Assembly: GCA_017621295.1 (NCBI GenBank)
Contig: JAGATI010000144.1
Coordinates: forward strand, 1-5,959
Length of the DNA: 5,959 nucleotides
Reading direction: 5' to 3'
From: Clostridia bacterium
GTDB lineage: Bacteria; Bacillota_A; Clostridia; TANB77; CAG-508
The translations under genes and the position numbers were made by a program. Shown here in pieces: positions 1 through 5,656 of the stretch. The notes beneath the pieces are model-generated. The model did no database searches and was not told the DNA's origin. It saw only the letters and a program-made list of their open reading frames with translations. Position 1 is the first letter of the stretch; each line of letters starts with the position of its first letter.

Positions 1-12
1 TATACTATTCAT
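1..12 (-). CDS. 5' end of an unidentified gene leaving the window
   Basis: A minus-strand ATG at 12-10 is followed by AAT AGT ATA (Met-Asn-Ser-Ile) before the window ends. It is called because a perfect GGAGG ribosome binding site lies at 25-21, eight bases upstream, as strong as those of the confirmed genes here. Four residues do not allow a function. The gene reads in the same direction as parA-parB-DUF4446 but is separated from DUF4446 by 394 bases and a likely terminator, so it probably has its own promoter. Its start codon and the last two G of the ribosome binding site lie in one arm of a long inverted repeat (11-79), which suggests translational control. Confidence 0.6.
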
Positions 13-79
13 GAGAAATACCTCCAATAAAAAGTTTTTGTGGTTAAAAACATTTTATCATATTTTTGGTATTTCTCAT
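11..79 (-). promoter_or_regulatory. Leader hairpin that would sequester a start codon
   Basis: A 12-bp perfect inverted repeat pairs 11-22 (ATGAGAAATACC) with 68-79 (GGTATTTCTCAT). Inside it, 27-32 pairs with 53-58, and 34-39 (GTTTTT) pairs with 46-51 (AAAAAC) around a 6-nt loop. In minus-strand RNA the promoter-distal arm contains two of the three bases of the start codon at 12-10 and the last two G of the GGAGG at 25-21, so folding should hinder initiation. The inner hairpin is followed on the minus strand by TTTTTATT, which looks like a weak attenuator. No known riboswitch or T-box core was recognised. The pairing is seen directly; the regulatory role is inferred. Confidence 0.55.
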
Positions 80-356
80 TTTTTATTTTTTCACTTACTG
101 TGACATATCTATTGTAAACCTATAAATTTAAAATAAATTTATTTTTTGTTTTGTACTGTTACCAGTCAACCAGAAAATGGCATGGCAATTTAAAGCTATA
201 TAATAATTTTTTGACAGATTTTAAATAAATTTAATTTTATATTTTTCCTTACAATTAGCCTTTACTTTAAGTAATTACATTTAACTTTTAACTTTACATT
301 CTTTATTTTACTCTTTTACATATATTATTATTTACATTTATTAATATTTTATAATA
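80..356. other. AT-rich gene-free leader region
   Basis: No credible ORF on either strand. A relatively GC-rich patch lies at 161-187, with the direct repeat ACCAG at 161-165 and 169-173. Minus-strand TTGACT at 169-164 could be a -35 box for the gene starting at 12, but the element 17 bases away (AAAAAT, 146-141) is a poor -10, so the promoter is not settled. A 13-nt palindrome TTACTTTAAGTAA lies at 262-274, and a 7-bp tandem duplication TTTAACT at 280-293; either could be an operator or chance in such biased sequence. Confidence 0.4.
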
Positions 357-405
357 AAATATTAAAAAGTATACTAAATTTTTATTAATATACTTTTTAA
401 TATTT
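357..405 (-). terminator. 17-bp perfect inverted repeat after DUF4446, probable operon end
   Basis: 357-373 pairs perfectly over 17 bp with 389-405, leaving a 15-nt loop. The structure begins one base after the DUF4446 stop codon (409-407), the usual place for a transcript end. It is an odd intrinsic terminator: only one of the 17 pairs is G-C, and the bases after it on the minus strand are mixed A/T rather than a clean U-run. It may instead be a 3'-end stabilising hairpin. The repeat itself is certain; the function is inferred. Confidence 0.55.
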
Positions 406-406
406 A

Positions 407-901
407 TTATTTTTGTAAAGCTTCATTTAAAGCTATAGTTTCTTCTTCAGATAGCCTATATTCAGATTTTCCATTCTCAATAGATTTAGCATATATATTA
501 GAAGTTTCTCTTGAATATATTCCATTTAAAATAATTCCTGTATTACTTTTATTTAATAAAGCTAATGCGAAACTAAGCTCGCTTCCTGTATCTTTAAATG
601 CATTATATCTAACAAACCCAATTTTTTGCATACAATTATCTGTTTTCTTTTCTAGTTCTTCTATATATTTTTTTATTTCTTTATTAATTAATTCTATATC
701 TTCTATCTTTTTATTGTTCTCATTTAATATTTCTAAAATATCTCTTCCATTTCCTAATTTTTTTATTATTAGTTCATTATTCATTTTATATTTTTTTAAT
801 TTTATATAACTATTAAAGTATAATATAAAAATTATTATATTTATAAACAATAAAATAATTGTAATAAAATTATTATTTAAAAAATTATTAATAATATCCA
901 T
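407..901 (-). CDS. DUF4446 family membrane-anchored protein
   Basis: A 164-residue protein of unknown function. Residues 11-33 (from NFITIILLF onward) form one strongly hydrophobic helix with no cleavage site, so an N-terminal anchor with the rest probably cytoplasmic. Residues 45-90 are rich in Lys, Glu and Leu and look like a coiled coil. Residues 94-162 match the conserved DUF4446 block as I know it: VRYNAF at 97-102, then SELSFALALL, an NGIYSRE-like segment, and the C-terminal GKSEYRLSEEE. This family commonly follows parB in Clostridia, as here. The start at 901 has AAAGG at 912-908. The gene begins 29 bases after parB ends, so it is probably cotranscribed with parA-parB. Intact and of normal composition. 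Family assignment is confident; a role linked to segregation or the envelope is only inferred from context. Confidence 0.85.
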   Translation of the reverse strand: MDIINNFLNNNFITIILLFINIIIFILYFNSYIKLKKYKMNNELIIKKLGNGRDILEILNENNKKIEDIELINKEIKKYIEELEKKTDNCMQKIGFVRYNAFKDTGSELSFALALLNKSNTGIILNGIYSRETSNIYAKSIENGKSEYRLSEEETIALNEALQK

Positions 902-930
902 AAAAATCCTTTCTCTTATGTGAATTAAAC

Positions 931-1797
931 TTATTTAATTAAATCTAATATTCTCTCTAAATCTTCGTTTGAAGCATATTCAATAATAATTTTTCCTTTT
1001 CTTTTTCCTGCATTTAATTTTACTGGTGATCCGAAAAATCCGCTAAATGATTCTTCTATATCTTTAAAAATCGCCTCATATTTTTGGTCTTTTTTCTTTA
1101 ACTGTTTCGTATTTTTTACTTTTCTCTCTATATCCCTTACGCTATCACCTGTTTTAATAATTTGCAATGCCATTTCATACTGTTTTTCTCCATCTACTAT
1201 AGACATTAAAGATCTACAATGTCCCTCTGTTAGTTTACCCTCTAATGCTAAATCTATAACTCTTTCATCTAAATTTAAAATTCTAACAGTATTTGCAACA
1301 GCACTTCTACTAATACCTATAGCCTCAGATAATTGCATTTGAGTCATACCATATTCATCCATTAATTGTTTAAATCCTTTAGCTTTCTCTATTGGATTTA
1401 AATCTTGTCTTTGGATATTTTCTATTAAAGCAATCTCCTTATTTTTTCTTTCATCTTCTTCTCTAATAATGCATGGAACTTCAACTAATCCAGCCTTTTT
1501 TGAAGCTCTCCATCTTCTTTCTCCTGCAATTATTTGATAATAGTCTTCTTTTTTTGTAACAACAATTGGTTGAATTAATCCATATCTCTTAATAGATTCT
1601 GCTAATTCACTAATACTTTCTTCATCAAAAATTTTTCTTGGTTGTTCCCTGTTAGGCTCTATATTTATTAATTTTATTTTTTGTATTGCTTCAATATCAC
1701 TTTGTAATACATCTTCTTCTTTTTCATCTTTCTCAATTATAGGAGTATCTGCAAATAATGCATTTAAACCTTTTCCAAGACCTGTTTTTTTATTCAT
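931..1797 (-). CDS. parB: Chromosome partitioning protein ParB (Spo0J), CTP-dependent parS-binding clamp
   Basis: 288 residues, close to Bacillus Spo0J (about 282). The N-terminal KKTGLGKGLNALF (3-15) is the family's ParA-stimulating type of tail. The ParB/Srx nucleotide-binding domain spans about 41-135, with GERRWRAS at 92-99 and ENIQR at 126-130, the known CTP-contacting motifs. A helix-turn-helix follows at about 151-176 (MTQMQLSEAIGISRSAVANT), which reads parS. The C-terminal region (about 240-288) is the dimerisation domain. Family knowledge: it loads at parS, slides as a clamp, recruits SMC and stimulates ParA ATPase. AAGGAGG at 1810-1804, six bases before the ATG, supports the start. 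The gene begins 32 bases after parA ends. All key motifs are intact. The presence of Srx-fold motifs and HTH together makes Noc a possible alternative, but the position directly after parA and the KKTGLGKGL tail favour ParB. Confidence 0.96.
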   Translation of the reverse strand: MNKKTGLGKGLNALFADTPIIEKDEKEEDVLQSDIEAIQKIKLINIEPNREQPRKIFDEESISELAESIKRYGLIQPIVVTKKEDYYQIIAGERRWRASKKAGLVEVPCIIREEDERKNKEIALIENIQRQDLNPIEKAKGFKQLMDEYGMTQMQLSEAIGISRSAVANTVRILNLDERVIDLALEGKLTEGHCRSLMSIVDGEKQYEMALQIIKTGDSVRDIERKVKNTKQLKKKDQKYEAIFKDIEESFSGFFGSPVKLNAGKRKGKIIIEYASNEDLERILDLIK

Positions 1798-1829
1798 CTT
1801 AATCCTCCTTGCAATTTACATTATCTATG

Positions 1830-2627
1830 TTATTCTTTCATATGTTTAGCTTTCTGTTCAGTATCATTAATTTTCAAAAATTCTTTTGCTAACTTTTCAT
1901 AACATTTAGCACCTTTAGATCTCTTATCATATAAAGTAATTGGCATGCCATAACTTGGTGCCTCACTTAATTTAATATTTCTTGGTATAACTACTTTATA
2001 AACTTTATCTTCAAAGTATCTTTTTACTTCCTTAACAACTTGATTAGATAAATTAGTTCTAGCGTCATACATTGTTAAAAGTGCACCTTCTATATACAAA
2101 CTTTTGTTCAAATGTTTCTTTACTAAATTTATCGTATTAATTAATTGTCCTAATCCCTCTAGCGCATAGTATTCGCATTGTACTGGAATAAGTACACTAT
2201 CAGAAGCTGTAAATGCATTTAATGTTACTAAACCTAATGATGGAGGACAGTCTATAATTATATAATCATATTTGTCTTTAATTTTATCCAATTTATCTTT
2301 TAATCTTTTTTCTCTTTCTTCCATATCTACTAATTCAACTTCTGCACCTGCAAGATTTATATTAGATGGACAAACATCTAAATTCTCTATTTCTGTTTTC
2401 TGAATTGTATTTTCAATCTCAACCTCATCTATTATTACATCATATACTGAAAATTTTACATTTTTGTCTATTCCTAGACCACTTGTCCCATTTCCTTGTG
2501 GATCCATATCAATCATTAAAATTTTTTTTCCTTTTTTTGCCAAAATAGCACTTAAACTCACTGAAGTAGTGGTTTTTCCTACTCCTCCCTTTTGATTTGC
2601 TACTGATATAATTTTTCCCAATTTCAT
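1830..2627 (-). CDS. parA: Chromosome partitioning ATPase ParA (Soj)
   Basis: 265 residues; a small chromosomal ParA without an N-terminal DNA-binding domain, slightly longer than Soj (253). The deviant Walker A is KGGVGKTT at 13-20 (signature Lys13, P-loop Lys18), Walker A' is DMDPQGN at 40-46 (Asp42), and Walker B is DYIIIDCPPSLG at 121-132. Conserved stretches PVQCEYYALEGLGQL and PRNIKLSEAPS follow. Family knowledge: ATP-bound dimers bind DNA nonspecifically, ParB stimulates hydrolysis, and in Bacillus Soj also acts on DnaA. GGAGG at 2635-2631 is only three bases from the annotated ATG. Codon 3 is TTG (2621-2619), nine bases from the GGAGG, and would give MGKIIS, very like the Soj start MGKII. 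The true start may therefore be two codons later. First gene of the parA-parB-DUF4446 unit, with a promoter just upstream. Confidence 0.96.
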   Translation of the reverse strand: MKLGKIISVANQKGGVGKTTTSVSLSAILAKKGKKILMIDMDPQGNGTSGLGIDKNVKFSVYDVIIDEVEIENTIQKTEIENLDVCPSNINLAGAEVELVDMEEREKRLKDKLDKIKDKYDYIIIDCPPSLGLVTLNAFTASDSVLIPVQCEYYALEGLGQLINTINLVKKHLNKSLYIEGALLTMYDARTNLSNQVVKEVKRYFEDKVYKVVIPRNIKLSEAPSYGMPITLYDKRSKGAKCYEKLAKEFLKINDTEQKAKHMKE

Positions 2628-2656
2628 TTTCCTCCATTACTAAATTTGATATAATA

Positions 2657-2685
2657 ATGATATAAAAATAAATTAAATATGTCAA
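2657..2685 (-). promoter_or_regulatory. Sigma-A-type promoter for the parA operon
   Basis: On the minus strand an exact -35 box TTGACA (2685-2680) is separated by 17 bases from TATCAT (2662-2657), one mismatch from TATAAT. This predicts initiation near 2650 and a leader of about 23 bases before parA. It is the best promoter match seen in the window and implies that parA-parB is transcribed independently of mnmG-rsmG. The short leader leaves little room for leader-RNA control. Confidence 0.7.
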
Positions 2686-3023
2686 TGAATTTTTATAACA
2701 TTTTATTAATATTTTTATTATATTTTCACATGTCATATCTAAAAAATTTTTTCATCTTAAAAATCAATTAAAAAAATCTTGAAAACTTTTATATATGATT
2801 TTATACTAAAAATAATACAATATTTAAATATAGATGACTAGTAACTTTGATTATACTTATTTATAATTTATTTTATTTATATTTAGTAAAATAGTGTATT
2901 TATAAAGACTTTACTATATCTTAGGTATATCTACCTAAATCATAATCTTTCATAAATACACTATATTACAAAAATCAATATAAAATTAACAAAATAAGTA
3001 TATCAAAAATTATATCTACTAAT
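2686..3023. other. Gene-free gap between rsmG and the parA promoter
   Basis: With the parA promoter this is part of a 396-base gap (2628-3023). In Bacillus the noc gene lies between rsmG and parA; nothing with coding potential is visible here on either strand. The right part (2886-2969) is a nested inverted repeat. On the plus strand TTGAAA (2779-2784), a 17-base spacer and TATACT (2802-2807) form a promoter-like pair with one mismatch in each box, pointing toward the repeat and the 3' end of rsmG. A self-complementary AAAAAATTTTTT lies at 2741-2752. No clear G+C-rich terminator follows rsmG. Confidence 0.4.
2886..2969. repeat. Nested inverted repeat, possible structured RNA or MITE-like element
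   Basis: The outer arms are 2886-2903 and 2952-2969: GTAA, one A/A mismatch, then a 13-bp perfect match (ATAGTGTATTTAT with ATAAATACACTAT). After a one-base bulge, 2904-2908 (AAAGA) pairs with 2946-2950 (TCTTT). A separate 7-bp hairpin, TTAGGTA (2921-2927) with TACCTAA (2932-2938) around a 4-nt loop, sits in the middle. It begins 55 bases past the rsmG stop codon on that strand, so it may act in rsmG 3'-end formation, although no U-run follows. A small non-autonomous mobile element or a small RNA are alternatives. No target-site duplication was evident. Confidence 0.55.
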
Positions 3024-3740
3024 TTATAATGGTTCCTTCTTTGGAACTCCTGCCTTTCTAGGATATTTATTTGGTGTTTCTTTCACTTTATCAACAATAA
3101 TTATATTTCTTTGTATTTCTGTATTTGGCAAAAATATTTTTTCTATATTATTAATTTTCCCCCCTAATTCATTTAATGCTTTATCTGAATTTTCTATTTC
3201 TTCGATATTTGAGCCTTTCATTGATATAGTTTTACCATTTACCTTATTAAATGGTAACATATATTCTAATAAAATATTAAAAGGAGCTACTGCTCTTGAA
3301 GTAACAATATCATATTTCTCTCTATGTATCTTTAATTTTGCAATATCCTCTGCTCTTCCATGTATTGCTATAACATTATCTAATTCTAATTGACGAATAA
3401 TAATATTTAAAAAGTTAATTCTTTTATTTAATGAATCTAATAAAGTAATATTAATATTATTATTTAATATTGCAATAGGAATTCCTGGAAATCCTGCTCC
3501 TGTTCCAATATCTATCAAACTTTTAGCGTTTTTAATATACTTTTGTATAGTTAATGAATCAATAAAATGTTTTAAAATTATTTCATCTTCATCTTCAATT
3601 GCTGTCAAATTTATTTTCTTATTCCATTCTAATAATGTATTCATGTATATATAAAACTTTTCTATTTGATTTTCTGTTATCTTTATATTGATATTATCAC
3701 TTAAGTTTTTCATTTTCATATAAAACTCTTCTTTTATCAT
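3024..3740 (-). CDS. rsmG: 16S rRNA (guanine-N7)-methyltransferase RsmG (GidB)
   Basis: 238 residues, the usual length for the family. It transfers a methyl group from S-adenosylmethionine to N7 of a 16S rRNA guanine (G527 in E. coli numbering) in the decoding region of the small subunit; loss in other bacteria gives low-level streptomycin resistance. Motifs seen: NLTAI at 44-48, KHFIDSL at 57-63, the SAM-binding loop DIGTGAGFPGIP at 77-88, acidic LLDS at 100-103, GRAED at 118-122, VTSRAVAPF at 136-144, MKG at 164-166, and the basic C-terminal tail YPRKAGVPKKEPL at 226-238. The start at 3740 is chosen because AGGAGG (3750-3745) sits four bases upstream; later Met codons at residues 8 and 10 lack one. 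It follows mnmG by only eight bases. Intact. Confidence 0.97.
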   Translation of the reverse strand: MIKEEFYMKMKNLSDNINIKITENQIEKFYIYMNTLLEWNKKINLTAIEDEDEIILKHFIDSLTIQKYIKNAKSLIDIGTGAGFPGIPIAILNNNINITLLDSLNKRINFLNIIIRQLELDNVIAIHGRAEDIAKLKIHREKYDIVTSRAVAPFNILLEYMLPFNKVNGKTISMKGSNIEEIENSDKALNELGGKINNIEKIFLPNTEIQRNIIIVDKVKETPNKYPRKAGVPKKEPL

Positions 3741-3744
3741 ATTT

Positions 3745-3751
3745 CCTCCTA
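3745..3751 (-). promoter_or_regulatory. rsmG ribosome binding site overlapping the mnmG stop codon
   Basis: The mnmG stop TAG (3751-3749) shares its last two bases with AGGAGG (3750-3745), giving TAGGAGGAAATATG across the junction. A ribosome ending mnmG therefore stops on the rsmG initiation site, which suggests translational coupling and confirms that the two genes share a transcript. Confidence 0.75.
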
Positions 3752-5620
3752 TTTATTCTGTTCTAAATATATTAATAAAACTGATATATCAGCCGGCGAA
3801 ACTCCTGATATTCTTGAAGCTTGTCCAACTGAAGTTGGCTTTATTTTATCTAATTTTTGTCTAGCTTCTATTCTTAAACCTTTAATATTATTATAATTAA
3901 TATCTTCTTTAAGTAGTTTCTTCTCAAGTTTTTTAAATTTTTCTACCTGGGCCTCTTGTAATTTTATATATCCTTCATATTTTATTTGTATTTCTACTTG
4001 TTTTTTCTCTACATCTGAAAGCTTTGGTCTATCATTATCAATTTCACTTAAATTCTCATATGTTAATTCTGTTCTTTTTAATAAATCAGACATTTTAACA
4101 CCAGTTGTTATTTCAGATGAATTATATTTTTTTAATAATTTATTAACATTCTCAGTTGGTTTAACTGTTAAAAAACTTATTCTATTTATTTCATTATATA
4201 TATTTTCTCTTTTCTTTAAAAACTTCTCATATCTCTCATTTGATATTAATCCAACATCATGTCCAATCTCAGTAAGCCTTAAATCTGCATTATCCTGTCT
4301 TAATAATAACCTATATTCTGCTCTAGAAGTCATCATTCTATATGGTTCATTAGTTCCTTTTGTTACAATATCATCAACCAAAACGCCTATATATGCTTGT
4401 GATCTATCTAAAATAATAGGTTCTTTATTCTTTAACTTCATAACAGCATTAATACCTGCTATAATACCTTGTGATGCTGCTTCTTCATATCCTGATGTAC
4501 CATTTATTTGTCCTGCAAAGAACATTCCTTCTATATTTTTATGCTCTAGTGATAATTTTAATTCTGATGGTTCAATACAATCATATTCAATTGCATATGC
4601 AGGTCTTGTAAATTCTGCATTTTCTAAACCTGCCAAAGTCCTATACATTGCAATCTGTACGTCTTCTGGTAAAGAAGAACTCATTCCTTGTACATACATC
4701 TCATCAGTATCTACTCCCATTGGTTCAATAAAAACTTGATGTCTCTCTTTATCACTAAATCTAACAACCTTATCTTCTATAGAAGGACAATATCTTGGTC
4801 CTGTTCCTTCTATTTTACCTGCATATAATGGTGACCTATGTAAATTTTCTCTAATAATTTCATGTGTTTTCGAATTTGTATATGTTAAATAACATGGTAA
4901 CTGTTTAATATTATTATCAATAGAATCTTCGAATGAAAAAGCTTCTATTTCTTTATCTCCATTTTGTATTTCCATTTTTGAAAAGTCAATACTATTCTTA
5001 TTTATTCTAGCAGGTGTACCTGTTTTAAATCTTATCAGATTTATTCCTAGACTCTTTAATTTATCAGATAATTTTACAGAAGGAAACACACCATCTGGTC
5101 CACTCTCAAAAGAATTATCACCAATAAATATTTTCCCCTTTAAATAAGTACCCGTTGCTAATATTACAGCATCAACTTCATAAATTGCACCTATATTTGT
5201 TGTTACCGACTTTACTTTACCATTTACAACTTCGATATCAACAATCTCTGCTTGTTTTAAATATAGATTCTCTTGTTTTTCAAGAGTATGCTTCATTTCC
5301 ATTTGATATTTTTTTCTATCAGCTTGCGCTCTTAATGAGTATACTGCTGGTCCCTTTGATTTGTTAAGCATTTTTAATTGAGTAAATGTTTTATCAATAT
5401 TTTTCCCCATTTCTCCACCAAGAGCATCTATCTCTCTTACCAAATGCCCTTTGCTACTTCCTCCTATATGAGGATTACATGGCATATTAGCAACAGCCTC
5501 CAGACTTATAGAAAAAAGTAAAGTTTTCATTCCCATTCTCGAAGCAGCTAATGCTGCTTCACATCCAGCATGTCCTGCACCTATTACTGCTATATCAAAT
5601 TTTCCTGCATTATATTTCAT
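3749..5620 (-). CDS. mnmG: tRNA uridine-5-carboxymethylaminomethyl modification enzyme MnmG (GidA)
   Basis: 623 residues, the normal full-length form. With the GTPase MnmE it installs the (carboxymethyl)aminomethyl group at C5 of wobble U34 in tRNAs reading NNA/NNG codons, using FAD, NADH, methylene-tetrahydrofolate and glycine or ammonium. Motifs seen: FAD-binding [19 protein letters not shown] at 12-30, catalytic-region Cys48 in [25 protein letters not shown] at 57-72, ATGTYLKG at 155-162, Cys278 in [29 protein letters not shown] at 368-385, [16 protein letters not shown] at 431-446, and the C-terminal MnmE-binding helical region ending [19 protein letters not shown] at 601-619. AGGAGG at 5634-5629, eight bases before the ATG, fixes the start. 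mnmE, its usual upstream neighbour in Firmicutes, is absent from the 339 bases to the window edge. Confidence 0.98.
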   Translation of the reverse strand: MKYNAGKFDIAVIGAGHAGCEAALAASRMGMKTLLFSISLEAVANMPCNPHIGGSSKGHLVREIDALGGEMGKNIDKTFTQLKMLNKSKGPAVYSLRAQADRKKYQMEMKHTLEKQENLYLKQAEIVDIEVVNGKVKSVTTNIGAIYEVDAVILATGTYLKGKIFIGDNSFESGPDGVFPSVKLSDKLKSLGINLIRFKTGTPARINKNSIDFSKMEIQNGDKEIEAFSFEDSIDNNIKQLPCYLTYTNSKTHEIIRENLHRSPLYAGKIEGTGPRYCPSIEDKVVRFSDKERHQVFIEPMGVDTDEMYVQGMSSSLPEDVQIAMYRTLAGLENAEFTRPAYAIEYDCIEPSELKLSLEHKNIEGMFFAGQINGTSGYEEAASQGIIAGINAVMKLKNKEPIILDRSQAYIGVLVDDIVTKGTNEPYRMMTSRAEYRLLLRQDNADLRLTEIGHDVGLISNERYEKFLKKRENIYNEINRISFLTVKPTENVNKLLKKYNSSEITTGVKMSDLLKRTELTYENLSEIDNDRPKLSDVEKKQVEIQIKYEGYIKLQEAQVEKFKKLEKKLLKEDINYNNIKGLRIEARQKLDKIKPTSVGQASRISGVSPADISVLLIYLEQNK

Positions 5621-5636
5621 ATTTTATTCCTCCTCT

Positions 5637-5656
5637 TGTTTTCTGTGAAACAGAAA
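5637..5656. promoter_or_regulatory. Degenerate parS-like palindrome before mnmG
   Basis: 5637-5652 reads TGTTTTCTGTGAAACA and matches 13 of 16 positions of the ParB site consensus TGTTTCACGTGAAACA. The right half GTGAAACA is complete; the three mismatches fall in the inner left half. It overlaps a 7-bp inverted repeat, 5640-5646 (TTTCTGT) with 5650-5656 (ACAGAAA). It lies two bases upstream of the mnmG AGGAGG, so it could instead be a small RNA hairpin in the mnmG leader or an operator. The broken CACGTG core argues against a strong ParB site. Confidence 0.4.

Noticed and set aside
156..170. T-box-like TGGTAAC on the minus strand before the leftmost gene
   Set aside because: The core TGGNACC is imperfect, the flanking GCG is missing and no matching terminator arm follows.
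211..240. Plus-strand TTGACA followed by a weak -10
   Set aside because: The best -10 (TTTTAT, 18-base spacing) matches only 4 of 6 and no feature lies downstream in that direction except antisense sequence.
2366..2548. 60-codon plus-strand ORF inside parA
   Set aside because: Antisense to conserved parA codons, with His/Leu-rich composition typical of reversed AT-rich coding sequence.
2509..2736. 75-codon minus-strand ORF overlapping the start of parA
   Set aside because: It lies in another frame of the conserved parA N-terminus, has no ribosome binding site at its start and is low-complexity; a shadow.
2722..2737. Second parS-like site containing TTTCACATG
   Set aside because: Only about 10 of 16 positions match, and the right half is poor.
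2834..2866. Ten-codon plus-strand ORF (MTSNFDYTYL) in the rsmG-parA gap
   Set aside because: No ribosome binding site and no conserved feature; expected by chance.
5155..5367. 70-codon plus-strand ORF inside mnmG
   Set aside because: Antisense to the conserved MnmG N-terminal half and without a ribosome binding site.
39..5652. DnaA-box-like 9-mers at 39-47 (minus), 2722-2730 (plus) and 5644-5652 (minus)
   Set aside because: Each is one mismatch from the relaxed consensus TTWTNCACA, but they are isolated and kilobases apart; no cluster that would mark an origin.
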